From: Acidimicrobiales bacterium
Lineage (GTDB): Bacteria; Actinomycetota; Acidimicrobiia; Acidimicrobiales; VFJN01
Direction: 5' to 3'
DNA length: 47,847 nt
Assembly: GCA_030681555.1 (NCBI GenBank)
Contig: JAUXRW010000031.1
Coordinates: 1-47,847, forward strand
A program made the translations under genes and the position numbers. The notes under the pieces were generated by a model, which had not been told where the DNA came from, did no database searches, and saw nothing but the letters and a program-made list of their open reading frames with translations. Of the stretch, positions 25,688 through 33,775 are shown piece by piece (the first letter of the stretch is position 1; each line of letters begins with the position of its first letter).

Positions 25688-27262
25688 TCACGAGTTGGCG
25701 GTGCGGAGGCGCTTGCGGATGAGCTCCCGGCGAGCCTGCAGGTCGGCGTAGCTGAGATCGTCCTCGGGGAGGCCCAGCGAGCGCTTGATGCTGTCGAGGT
25801 CGACGACCAGGTCGCTGGCGTCGATGCCGGCCTCGCGGGCCAGGCGCTCCCCGTGGGTCTCGGTGAAGTAGGTCGAGATCTCCATGATCTCGGCGAACAG
25901 GTCCATCTGGGGGGCGTGCAGCGCGATGGCCCCGTCGAGGAACAGCATGTTCTTCACGAACAGCATCAAGGGCTTGGGAAGGCGGGCGCCATAGCCAAGA
26001 AGCGCCTTCATGAGGTGCTGCAGCTCACCCATGAGCTCTTCGGCCGACATGGCGGTCGGGTCGGCCAACGGCTTATCGAGCCCAAGGTCGGCGATCACCG
26101 CGTCCAGATCGGTGTCGGGCGGCAGCGCACCGAGGTCGCGCAGGGCTGCCAGCTGGCCGGAGACGTCGTTGACCCCGCCGGCCACGAGGAGGCGCACGAA
26201 CCCAAGTCGGTTGGTGTCGTCGAGCCGGCCGGTCATGCCGTAGTCGAGCAGTGCGATCCGGCCGTCACCTTGGATGAAAAGGTTCCCCCCGTGGAGGTCA
26301 CCGTGGAACACGCCGTTGAACAGCGCACCCTCGAGGAACGCGATCAGGGTGGCCCGCAACATGGCCGTGGCGTCGATCCCTGCGTCACGGACGCCGTCGA
26401 CGTCGTCGAACGCGTAGCCGTCGAGCCGCTCCATCACCAGCACCCTGGCGGTGACCAGCTCAGGGTGGGGGCGCGGCACCACGATGATTCGCTGGCCCGC
26501 CTCGGACAGGACGTGCGCGATGTCGAGCATGTTCTCCGCCTCGAGGCGGAAGTCGAGCTCCTCGAGGATGGTCTCAGCGAACACCTCGACGAGCGCGGGC
26601 GGGTTGGCCAGCGCGGTGACGGGGATCCGGCCGATCAGGTGCGGTGCGATCCACGACATCGCCTTGATGTCGCGTCGCACGAGCTGCTGCACCTGCGGGC
26701 GCTGGACCTTGACCACCACCTCCTCACCCGTGTGCAGCGTGGCCCGGTGCACCTGGGCGATGGATGCCGCGGCGACCGGCGTGGGCTCGAAGGTGCTGAA
26801 GACGGCCTCGATCGGTTGGCCCAGATCGGCCTCCACGACCGTTCGGACCGTGCTGAAGGACTCGGCGGGCACGCGGTCGCGGCACCGCTTGAACTCCTCC
26901 ACCAGGTACTCAGGGAATAGCCCCTGGCCCGAGGAGATGATCTGGCCGAGCTTGATGTAGGTGGGACCGAGCGCCTCGAAGGCTTCGCGGAGGCGGCGGG
27001 AGAGCCCGGCGCCGGAGATCTCGGCACCCTTGCGCCGATCGAGGAGCCACCAGGTCATCAGCGCACGGGACAGGCGGACGCCCGTGACGACGAAGCGCCC
27101 CAGCGGGGGCACCAGGCGCCGTCGCATGAGCACGGGGACCTCCGCCCGGGCGGCATCGCGCAGGGCGCCGAGATCATGCCGCCACGCCAGCGCATCGGGG
27201 CGGATCTCCCACGGCGGGTGCTCGCTGAACGCGCCGATGGCCAGGTCCCCAGGAGGCATCAT
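25688..27262 (-). CDS. ABC1/UbiB family atypical kinase (canonical)
   Basis: A 524-aa UbiB-type protein. It has the KxGQ motif in YIKLGQIIS (Lys104, Gln107), the Ala-rich loop AAASIAQVHRA (164-174), VKVQRP (184-189), HGDLHGGN (320-327) and LLDYG (338-342), so all ABC1 kinase-like motifs are intact. Members bind ATP and support quinone or isoprenoid lipid handling rather than protein phosphorylation. It is the first gene of the esterase-P450 operon and reads from a promoter only 8 nt before the ATG, so it is likely leaderless. A role in moving or extracting hydrophobic substrate is an inference. Confidence 0.92.
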   Translation of the reverse strand: MMPPGDLAIGAFSEHPPWEIRPDALAWRHDLGALRDAARAEVPVLMRRRLVPPLGRFVVTGVRLSRALMTWWLLDRRKGAEISGAGLSRRLREAFEALGPTYIKLGQIISSGQGLFPEYLVEEFKRCRDRVPAESFSTVRTVVEADLGQPIEAVFSTFEPTPVAAASIAQVHRATLHTGEEVVVKVQRPQVQQLVRRDIKAMSWIAPHLIGRIPVTALANPPALVEVFAETILEELDFRLEAENMLDIAHVLSEAGQRIIVVPRPHPELVTARVLVMERLDGYAFDDVDGVRDAGIDATAMLRATLIAFLEGALFNGVFHGDLHGGNLFIQGDGRIALLDYGMTGRLDDTNRLGFVRLLVAGGVNDVSGQLAALRDLGALPPDTDLDAVIADLGLDKPLADPTAMSAEELMGELQHLMKALLGYGARLPKPLMLFVKNMLFLDGAIALHAPQMDLFAEIMEISTYFTETHGERLAREAGIDASDLVVDLDSIKRSLGLPEDDLSYADLQARRELIRKRLRTANS

Positions 27263-27270
27263 CGCTGCGC

Positions 27271-27300
27271 ACTATCGTCGGGTGGCGGCTGCTTGTCAAG
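27271..27300 (-). promoter_or_regulatory. leaderless-type promoter with GTCTTGACAAG core
   Basis: On the minus strand TTGACA (27299-27294), a 17-nt spacer and GATAGT (27276-27271) sit 8 nt before the ABC1 ATG. The -35 is embedded in CTTGACAAG, a small palindrome (27292-27300), and the 11-mer GTCTTGACAAG recurs at 37514-37524 upstream of SCP2. The site is a candidate operator overlapping the -35. Confidence 0.6.
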
Positions 27301-27373
27301 ACAATGAAGCGCCGCTGTCGCAACGCGGGAACAGGAGATGACCTCCGTCGAGGCGCCCTGGCGCGGTCTGGCC

Positions 27374-27400
27374 GGTCGGTCAGGTCTGGTCGGTCAGGTC
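27374..27400 (+). repeat. 14-bp tandem repeat GGTCGGTCAGGTCT
   Basis: Two near-identical 14-bp units in tandem overlap the 3' end of the ADH/thioesterase chimera. No function is evident. Confidence 0.7.
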
Positions 27401-28377
27401 CTCAGCAGCAGCGACGACGAGACACCGATGGCCACCAGCCGACCGACCGACCAGACCTCCACACGGACGCTGGCCAGCCCGGCGTCGATGCCCTCGAGGC
27501 GGCCGATGCCGGTCACCACGTCGGCCACGGGAGCACCGGTGAAGCGAACCGACAGATCGGGGTTGGGGTGCGGGATCCACGTGTCCGGAAAGGCGCCGGC
27601 CACCGGCGGACCCACGCAGAAGTCAGCGGCAAGGCAGGCGGCTTCGGCGTCGTTGCCCGGCTCGTTCCAGGGGACCGGTATCGACGTGCCGATGCCCCGC
27701 CCGCCGCGTGCCGTCGCCCGGGGCGAGAAGGTGGTGATGATCGGCACCTCGACCCCAGGCGGGTTCCGCCACGCCACGCCGTCGCCATAGGGGGTGATCG
27801 CGGGTGGGTCCCCGCTCGCGCCGTCGTGGTCGAGGGGGTCGAGCACGTCCGAGGACACCAGCGACACGGTGGCGCGGGTCGCCAAGCGGCCACGCTGGTC
27901 GATCACGTCGACGCTCACGCAGCTCAGGCTCTTGCCCTCGTGGATGCTGGTGCACGCGACGCGGGCGTCGCCGGCGGGCAGCCCGCGCAGGAACCGGGCA
28001 TCGAGCGCCTCCGGGCGGCGACCAGGGGCGAGCGAGCGGGCGGCGTGGACGCAGCAGGCGGCCACGAGGCCACCGAAGGCTCCGCCGAACGCGCCGTGGC
28101 GCTCTCGACCGATGGCGAAGCTCCACTCGCCATCCCCGGTGGGTTCTCCGTGGAGGAACTCGCCGGCCCTCACGGCACCAGGACGCCACGGACGGGAGGC
28201 CTCGTGGCCCGGCACGAAGCCGAAACCGGGTGCGATGGCATCGGTGTAGAGCTCGTGGTCGGTTCCGCAGAGCAGGCAGGCCTCCACGCGCAGGAGCCCG
28301 TCGTCGCCGATCTCGGGCAGCGCGAGCTCGCGGTGCACGAGCGTGCGCGGCTCCTCGAGGACCAGGGCCTCGGCCAT
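27394..28377 (-). CDS. chimera: Zn-alcohol dehydrogenase N-terminus fused to acyl-CoA thioesterase-like domain
   Basis: 327 aa in one frame. Residues 1-59 are the start of a zinc alcohol dehydrogenase (MAEALVLEEPRTLVHREL, CGTDHELY, then FVPGHEA). At PGHE the homology ends and a thioesterase-like double-hotdog protein begins (HGAFGGAFGGLVAACCVHA, then ALDARFLRGLPAG) that runs to the stop. No Rossmann domain exists, so dehydrogenase activity is impossible; the thioesterase part may still work, perhaps from an internal GTG at 28173. A Shine-Dalgarno GAGAGGG fits an ATG at 28391 in a different frame better than ATG 28377, which hints at an extra frameshift. It looks like deletion between two neighbouring genes. 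Confidence 0.7.
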   Translation of the reverse strand: MAEALVLEEPRTLVHRELALPEIGDDGLLRVEACLLCGTDHELYTDAIAPGFGFVPGHEASRPWRPGAVRAGEFLHGEPTGDGEWSFAIGRERHGAFGGAFGGLVAACCVHAARSLAPGRRPEALDARFLRGLPAGDARVACTSIHEGKSLSCVSVDVIDQRGRLATRATVSLVSSDVLDPLDHDGASGDPPAITPYGDGVAWRNPPGVEVPIITTFSPRATARGGRGIGTSIPVPWNEPGNDAEAACLAADFCVGPPVAGAFPDTWIPHPNPDLSVRFTGAPVADVVTGIGRLEGIDAGLASVRVEVWSVGRLVAIGVSSSLLLRT

Positions 28378-28404
28378 CGCGACGTCGTCATCGTTTCCCT
28401 CTCG

Positions 28405-28968
28405 TCAGCTCAGAGCCCGCACCTCGAGCCCCAGCTCCTCGATCAGCGGCTGCGAGAAGGCGATCCGACCCGTGAGCGTGGCTGGATCACCCGTGCAGAG
28501 CGCGTGGGCGGCTTCGGCCATGTACTCCACCGGCTCATGGCGGTCCTCCGGGATGAGCTTGTCGAGGTGGTGGTGGACCACGCCCGGCGTGGGGACCAGC
28601 CCCGAAGGCGACAGCGCGTTCACGGCGATCCCGTCGGGGAAGACCTCGGCGGCCAGCCCCGTGGTGAATCGCTCCAGGGCGGCCTTGCACATCCCGTACA
28701 CCGTGCCGCCGAATGCGGCGATGGAAAACGGCGGGCCCTGGGAGCGCCTCGCGACGACCGTCGAGCGCGGGCTCGACGTACAGGTCCGCGCCCCGTTCGA
28801 CCTGGCCCAGCGCGTCCTGCCGGGCATGCGCGAGCGCGGGTCCGGGTGGATCCTCACCATCTCCTCGCCCGCCGCCATCCACCCCCCGGCGCAGCGACGG
28901 GCGATGGCCCCGCCGATCCCGCGGCTGGCGCCGGTGACGATCACGACCTTCGACTCGAGGTTGGACAT
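28405..28968 (-). pseudogene. short-chain dehydrogenase gene with an inverted internal segment
   Basis: From ATG 28968 (GGGAGGG just upstream) the frame gives a normal SDR start, KVVIVTGASRGIGGAIARR, and a normal end, FGGTVYGMCKAALERFTTG onward. The middle is Arg/Ser-rich nonsense. Reading the opposite strand at 28739-28884 restores typical SDR sequence: VQVRAPFDLAQRVLPGM, then GWILTISSPAAIHPP. The NNAG region is missing altogether. So the gene suffered an inversion plus a deletion of roughly 60-70 codons and cannot make an active SDR. It sits between the Baeyer-Villiger monooxygenase and the chimera on the same strand. Confidence 0.8.
28739..28884 (+). other. inverted coding segment of the SDR gene
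   Basis: Translated on the plus strand, these bases encode the central SDR strand and helix up to the catalytic-serine strand (ILTISS). Rejoined in the opposite orientation they would read straight into GPPFSIAAFGG of the flanking minus-strand gene, as intact relatives do. Breakpoints are approximate; both edges are G/C runs (GGGCCC and CCCCCCGG). Confidence 0.75.
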
Positions 28969-29040
28969 CGTCCCTCCCGGTACGCCGACGATGCGCTCGA
29001 CGCTACCCATCGGTTCGGTGCCGTGTCGCGCCGGGTGCAG

Positions 29041-30873
29041 TCAACGGAACGCGAGGCCCTCGAAGTCTCCCGTGGCGCACCACGCCTTGAGGTACTCGAA
29101 GTAGGCGACGGGCCCGGCGGGATAGGCGAGGAGCAGCTCGTGTCCGAGACCGCCGGGCTGGCCCTCGTTGTTGTAGTACCCGGGGGTGCAGTCCGAGGAT
29201 CCGATGACCCCGGCGAGCCCGAGGCCTGATCCGCCATGGAGCAGCTCCATCCACTGGTCCTCGCCGGCCTCGGTGACCTCGACCTCGTCGTAGCCGCCCT
29301 TCAGGGCGTGGTTGACGGCGGCGGCGATGGCTCGCCCGGCCTCGGTGAAGTTGTGAGGAACGTTCGAGATGAGGTTGGCGGCATGGGTGAGCTGCACGAT
29401 GAAGAGGTTGGGGAAGCCGTGCACGTGGATGCCGTGCCTGCTCCTCATGCCATCGGCCCAGTACTCCGACAGCTTCAGACCGCCGCGCCCCGTGGCGTCG
29501 TAGCCGGCACGATCGGTGAACGACGTGCCCACCTCGAACCCCGAGGCGAAGACGATGCAGTCCAGCTCGTACTCCCTGCCGTCGACCACGACCCCCTTGT
29601 CGGTGATGCGCTCCACGCCCTTCCCGTCGGTGTCGACGAGGGTGACCCCCGGCTCGTTGTAGGCCTGCAGGTACTCGTCGTGGAAGCACGGCCGCTTGCA
29701 GAGCTGGCGATACCAGGCCTTCAGCTTCTGCGCCGTGTCCGGGTCCTCCACGATCGAGTCGACGCGGGCTCGGATCTCGGTCATTTTCTCGAAGTCGGAG
29801 TCCTCGAAGGCCGTCATGAGCCCATCGGGGGTGAACTGATCGGCCGGGAGGCTCATGACCTTGGTGACGACTCGGCGGGCCAGGTCGGTCCACCCGTCCA
29901 TCACCAGGTCCTCGGCGGCCAGCCCACCCGTCTGGTTGAGGGTGAAGTTCTCCAGCCAGCGCTGCTGCCAGCCCGGCTCGTTGATGGTCGCGAACCACTC
30001 GGGGTCGGTCGGCTGGTTGGCCCGCACGTCGACCGACGAGGGGGTGCGCTGGAAGACGTAGAGCTCCTGGCAGTCCTTGGCCAGCTGGGGGATGCACTGC
30101 ACGGCGGTGGCGCCCGTACCGATGATGCCGACGCGCTTGTCGGAGAGATTCGTCATCGGCGCACCCTCGTGGTCCCCACCCGTGTAGCCGTAGTCCCACC
30201 TGCTGGTGTGGAAGGAGTGCCCGGCGAAGTCCTCGATGCCGGGCAGGCCGGGGAGCTTGGCCACGTGCAGGGGCCCGGTGCCCATCCCGAGGAACTGGGC
30301 GGTGAACTCGTCGCCACGGTTGGTGCGGATCACCCAGCGGGACCGAGCGTCGTCCCAGGTCAGGTCGGTGACCTCGGTGTGGAAGAGGGCCTGGTCGTAC
30401 AGGCCGTACTGGTTGGCGATCCGCTGGCAGTGCTCGAGGATCTCGGGACCGTGGGCGTACTTCTCCGTGGGCATGTGCCCGGTCTCTTCCAGCAGCGGCA
30501 TGTACACGAACGAGGCGGTGTCGCACTGGGCCCCCGGGTAGCGGTTCCAGTACCAGGTGCCGCCCACGTCGCCGGCTTTGTCGATGAGCCGGACGTCGGT
30601 CACGCCGGCCTCCACGAGGCGCGCCGCCGTGACCAGGCCGGCGAACCCGGCGCCGATGAAGGCGAAGGTGACGTGATCGGTCTTGGGCGCGCGTTCCACG
30701 AAGGGGGTGTGTGGATCCACGGCGTAGTGCGCGAAGCGGCCGGTGAGCCGCTCGTACTGGTCGTTCCCGTCCGGCCGCAGGCGCTTGTCGCGCTCCTCGC
30801 GGTACCTGGCCTTGAGCGCCTCCTTGTCGATGGTGATCGACGGTGGCGCCGGCGCGGTCGTCTGATCGGTCAT
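29041..30873 (-). CDS. Baeyer-Villiger-type flavin monooxygenase
   Basis: 610 aa. It has the FAD Rossmann motif GAGFAG (74-79), GGTWYWNRYPGAQCD (104-118), the type I Baeyer-Villiger fingerprint FAGHSFHTSRWD (216-227) and a second nucleotide motif GTGATA for NADPH. It inserts oxygen next to a ketone, giving an ester or lactone. Steroid- and cyclic-ketone monooxygenases have the same layout with a long N-terminus like this one. CGGAGG lies 6 nt before ATG 30873. The product ester could feed the carboxylesterase nearby. It heads an operon whose next two genes are damaged. Confidence 0.92.
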   Translation of the reverse strand: MTDQTTAPAPPSITIDKEALKARYREERDKRLRPDGNDQYERLTGRFAHYAVDPHTPFVERAPKTDHVTFAFIGAGFAGLVTAARLVEAGVTDVRLIDKAGDVGGTWYWNRYPGAQCDTASFVYMPLLEETGHMPTEKYAHGPEILEHCQRIANQYGLYDQALFHTEVTDLTWDDARSRWVIRTNRGDEFTAQFLGMGTGPLHVAKLPGLPGIEDFAGHSFHTSRWDYGYTGGDHEGAPMTNLSDKRVGIIGTGATAVQCIPQLAKDCQELYVFQRTPSSVDVRANQPTDPEWFATINEPGWQQRWLENFTLNQTGGLAAEDLVMDGWTDLARRVVTKVMSLPADQFTPDGLMTAFEDSDFEKMTEIRARVDSIVEDPDTAQKLKAWYRQLCKRPCFHDEYLQAYNEPGVTLVDTDGKGVERITDKGVVVDGREYELDCIVFASGFEVGTSFTDRAGYDATGRGGLKLSEYWADGMRSRHGIHVHGFPNLFIVQLTHAANLISNVPHNFTEAGRAIAAAVNHALKGGYDEVEVTEAGEDQWMELLHGGSGLGLAGVIGSSDCTPGYYNNEGQPGGLGHELLLAYPAGPVAYFEYLKAWCATGDFEGLAFR

Positions 30874-30945
30874 GTTCGGCCTCCGGTCGTCTCTCTCGTT
30901 CGCGGCCCGGCGACGCACGGACCGCGCATTGCACATCGGGACGTA

Positions 30946-30956
30946 GTTGTCACAAC
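30946..30956. promoter_or_regulatory. GTTGT-C-ACAAC palindrome upstream of the monooxygenase
   Basis: A perfect odd palindrome in an AT-richer patch about 73 nt before the monooxygenase ATG. A repressor site is plausible; no -10/-35 pair could be placed with confidence. Confidence 0.35.
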
Positions 30957-31084
30957 GATACACATCCGAAGCCACGGGGCCGCCACGGCGTTCCAGAACG
31001 CTGAGCTGCTTGCGGCTACGCCGAGCTGCTGAGGGCCGCCGGGCCGCGGCACCCATCGAGCGTTCAACCGCACCATGACGATCG

Positions 31085-31282
31085 GACTACAACCGGCACG
31101 ACTTCCATCCTGACGACCACGACAACGCCGAGCTCACCGCCATGTGGCGCGACCCGCTCTTCGGCGACGAGGTCACGCTGCGGGACCGGGTCAGGGTCGC
31201 GGGCGCCAGCGCCGGACGTCCTGACCCGCCTCCAGCGCCGGGTCAACGACCCCGTCGGGATCGCCGCCCGGCGCAGGGCTAG
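31085..31282 (+). pseudogene. possible C-terminal fragment of a PF10118-like metal-dependent hydrolase
   Basis: An open plus-strand stretch of 65 codons without a start. It begins DYNRHDFHPDDHDNAEL and continues TAMWRDPLFGDEVTLRDRV, then turns Arg/Pro-rich up to a TAG. The DFHP-D-HDN pattern resembles C-termini of the metal-dependent hydrolase family whose intact member is encoded convergently at 31279-32163. The assignment is from memory of the family and is weak. The remaining ~210 bp up to the monooxygenase start hold only its promoter. Confidence 0.3.
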
Positions 31283-32163
31283 CTCCGACGCCCTCGGTAG
31301 CCGACCACCGACGGCGCAGACTCGAGGTACTCCAGGGCCAGGTCCAACGAGCCCGGCAGGTCCGCGGGGTGGTGGTCCGTCTTGAGGTACAGACGGATGT
31401 CCCACACCGCTCGTGGGAGCGAGAACACGTCGCCCCGCCGCGCCCGTGTCAGGTGCTTCCGCCAGCTCCAGATGCCCTTGGCATGGGGATCCCGGCGCAT
31501 GATCTCCGTCGTCAGCAGCGGCCAGGCCACGAGGATGAGCAGGCCGATCGGGAGCATCGTGGCCACCCGGCGGAGGTACCCGCCCCCGACGTGGTGGTAC
31601 ACGTCGTAGGCCACGTGCCGATGCTCGACCTCCTCGGCGGCATGCCACAGAAACAGGTGCCGCATCTCGGGGTCGACGTCGATGTCCGACCAGCTGTTGT
31701 CCTCCAGGACGTAGCCGGCGAGCGATGCCGTGAGGTGCTCGGCGGCCGCCGTGGCCGCCAGCATCAGGAGCACCGCTTGACGTCGCAACGGCTCGGGCAG
31801 CGAGTCGACACGCGCGTTCAGCCGGCGCCTCAGCGCCTCGAAGCGCTTCAGCGGTCGTGAGAAGTCGATCCCGTGCTCGTGCATGCGCTCCACGCAGCGC
31901 TCGTGCTCGTTGGCGTGGGTGACCTCTTGGCCGAGGAAGCCCCGGATCTGCCGACGGACCTCCTCGTCGGTGACATAGGGCAAGGCGTTGCGGAGCGAGT
32001 CGTTGAAGAACCGCTCGCCGGTGGGGAACAGCAGGTTGCCCACGTTGAGCGTGTGGGTGCTCTGCGGGTCGCCGTCGAGCCAGTGCACCGGCGCCGATCC
32101 GAGGTCGAAGTCGGTCTTGCGGGGCGCCACGGGGTGGACGGTCTTGGTCATGACAGCGGTCAT
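31279..32163 (-). CDS. PF10118-like predicted metal-dependent hydrolase (diiron-type)
   Basis: 294 aa, helical. Metal-ligand candidates recur as E/H clusters: QEVTHANEHE, AAAEHLTASLAG and HAAEEVEHRHVAYDVYHH, the last resembling an ExxH diiron site. A hydrophobic segment (LPIGLLILVAWPLL) follows, so the protein may touch the membrane. Three ATGs lie close together; ATG 32163 has GAAGGA at the best distance. The family is described as predicted metal-dependent hydrolases; its reaction is not established. It converges with the fragment at 31085-31282, sharing CTAG. Confidence 0.8.
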   Translation of the reverse strand: MTAVMTKTVHPVAPRKTDFDLGSAPVHWLDGDPQSTHTLNVGNLLFPTGERFFNDSLRNALPYVTDEEVRRQIRGFLGQEVTHANEHERCVERMHEHGIDFSRPLKRFEALRRRLNARVDSLPEPLRRQAVLLMLAATAAAEHLTASLAGYVLEDNSWSDIDVDPEMRHLFLWHAAEEVEHRHVAYDVYHHVGGGYLRRVATMLPIGLLILVAWPLLTTEIMRRDPHAKGIWSWRKHLTRARRGDVFSLPRAVWDIRLYLKTDHHPADLPGSLDLALEYLESAPSVVGYRGRRS

Positions 32164-32299
32164 CGCTCGCATCCTTCGGTGCTCGACACGGGACCTCCGG
32201 GGTCGGGGACCTGGATTGTCTATCGACGGTAGTATAACAACGAGACGGTACCGGTCCACTGTTTCATCGAGGAGCGCGACGACAACGCGCGCTTCGGTA

Positions 32300-32490
32300 G
32301 TGTGTTGCGCGCTCGTCGACGAGCAGGGGGGCGTTGTTCGCAGGTCACGTGCGGACAGGCGCCGCCGGGTGGGTCGGCCGCCTCGGAGCGATGCCGAGCG
32401 GGCCGCGTATCGGTCGCGACTGGTGGCTGGATGCATCGACGGGATCCGGGCCCACGGCTCGACTCGCGAAATTCATGGCTCGGATGGTTC
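32300..32490 (+). pseudogene. possible 5' fragment of a TetR-family regulator gene
   Basis: The plus frame reads RRVGRPPRSDAERAAYRSRL then VAGCIDGIRAHG, the classic basic start and first helix of TetR regulators. It then degenerates without a helix-turn-helix. Sequence further down in another frame (ARLAKFMARMVLEGEVHLDL) belongs to something else I could not identify. The whole 32164-32631 gap (468 bp) holds this remnant and the promoter region of the flanking genes, including TATAAC at 32233-32238. Confidence 0.35.
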
Positions 32491-32631
32491 TCGAGGGCGA
32501 GGTGCACCTGGACCTGCGCCCTTCGTCGGAGGCCCCCGGTCGCGGACGGGTTGACGACTGAAAGACAGTCATGCAACGGTGTCTCATGGAGGGCCTTCCC
32601 ATCCGGGTGACCCGAGCCGAGGAGCCAGATC

Positions 32632-33696
32632 ATGTCCCTCACCTACACGCGGGATCAGCTGCTTGCCGACCCCCCCTTCGCCCAGCGCCTACGTCACGAC
32701 GGCCGCCTGCTCCACGGCGGCCTGGATGCTGCGGGACAGTACCTTCCACCTCGATCTGCGCATCGCCTGGCCGCCATCAGGGGCTGGCGGGAGCAGCTCG
32801 CCGCGGCCGGCCATCTCACCGACGTCCTCGGCCCTGAGGTGATCCCCGATGACTTCTTCCCCAGCGAGGAGCAGGCCAAGGTCCTGCTCCGGAACGGGGC
32901 GCGCGGCGCGATGGCTCGCATCCTCACGCTCATCGGGCTGGTGGAGGGGTTCGGCAACGACGGCATCAAGCTCATGCCGCCCATCGACTTCCGCGACCAC
33001 CTCGTCGAGCCGATCGACGGCACCTGCCTGGCCCACCTCCACGCGGGGCTCCTGGAGGCGCACGGCAACGACGAGTCGGGACGCGGCGAGGAGTGCGGCC
33101 ACGACCAGATGTGGTTCGCGATCCGGGACGCGGCGCTGGACCGGCCCGAGATCTTGCCGGAGTACTTCACCAACCTGCCGATCGCGCCGCCGCCCGGGTA
33201 CGAGGGCCCAGCGCAGGCCGCCCCGGAGGCCATCTCCGTCGGCTCGATGATGGAACCGCTGCTCGACGGTGTCGATCCGTTCTTCGAGCTGACGATCCGG
33301 GGCATGGCCACGATCCTCGTCATCGAGCTCATGGCCTTCCGGACGTTCGAGTGGGCGGCGCGCGTCCTGAGCGACTCAGCGTGCTCGGTGGATCCGGACT
33401 TCGCCATCTCCACGATCGACCACATCCGCGTTGACGAGGAGATCCACGTCGACTATCTGCAGACGGCCCTCGCCGAGCTGTCGACCCTGACGGTCAGGAA
33501 GACCGACGGCAGCACCCTCCCAGGGGCCGAGCTCGTTGCGGCGGCGTGCCGCAGCGCCGTCGACAACCAGACCGGCGACCGCTTCGATCGCATCCTCGCC
33601 TACCGCTACGCCCAGATCCGCACCGAGCTGCTCGAGCGCGAGGACGGGGAGCAGCTCATCGCCGAGTTCGACGCGCTCGGCCCGGTACCTGCTTGA
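32632..33696 (+). CDS. conserved protein with ferritin-like diiron signature, unknown function
   Basis: 354 aa. Two helices carry likely metal ligands: HLHAGLLEAHGNDESGRGEE and GHDQMWFAIRD in the middle, ELMAFRTFEW and DEEIHVDYLQTAL (an ExxH) further on. This spacing suits a four-helix diiron oxidase or oxygenase. The N-terminal RLLHGGLDAAGQYLPPR segment is recognisable from hypothetical proteins of the same type but has no assigned role. GAGGAG lies 7 nt before the ATG. It precedes a degenerate ABC1 gene by 79 bp, possibly in one transcript. A monooxygenase role is a guess. Confidence 0.7.
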   Translation: MSLTYTRDQLLADPPFAQRLRHDGRLLHGGLDAAGQYLPPRSAHRLAAIRGWREQLAAAGHLTDVLGPEVIPDDFFPSEEQAKVLLRNGARGAMARILTLIGLVEGFGNDGIKLMPPIDFRDHLVEPIDGTCLAHLHAGLLEAHGNDESGRGEECGHDQMWFAIRDAALDRPEILPEYFTNLPIAPPPGYEGPAQAAPEAISVGSMMEPLLDGVDPFFELTIRGMATILVIELMAFRTFEWAARVLSDSACSVDPDFAISTIDHIRVDEEIHVDYLQTALAELSTLTVRKTDGSTLPGAELVAAACRSAVDNQTGDRFDRILAYRYAQIRTELLEREDGEQLIAEFDALGPVPA

Positions 33697-33775
33697 CGAT
33701 GGGGTCGGGCCTCACCCGGCCCAACGACGACTGGACACACATGGGCGACCGCACCGGACGCCCGCGGGTCATGCC

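Noticed and set aside
27374-27400. Insertion-sequence or attachment-site end
   Set aside because: Two short tandem units, with no inverted partner and no transposase or integrase gene nearby.
28343-29104. A plus-strand SDR-like gene over the whole open frame
   Set aside because: Only 28739-28884 looks like SDR on the plus strand; the flanks are SDR on the minus strand, so it is an inverted piece and not a gene of its own.
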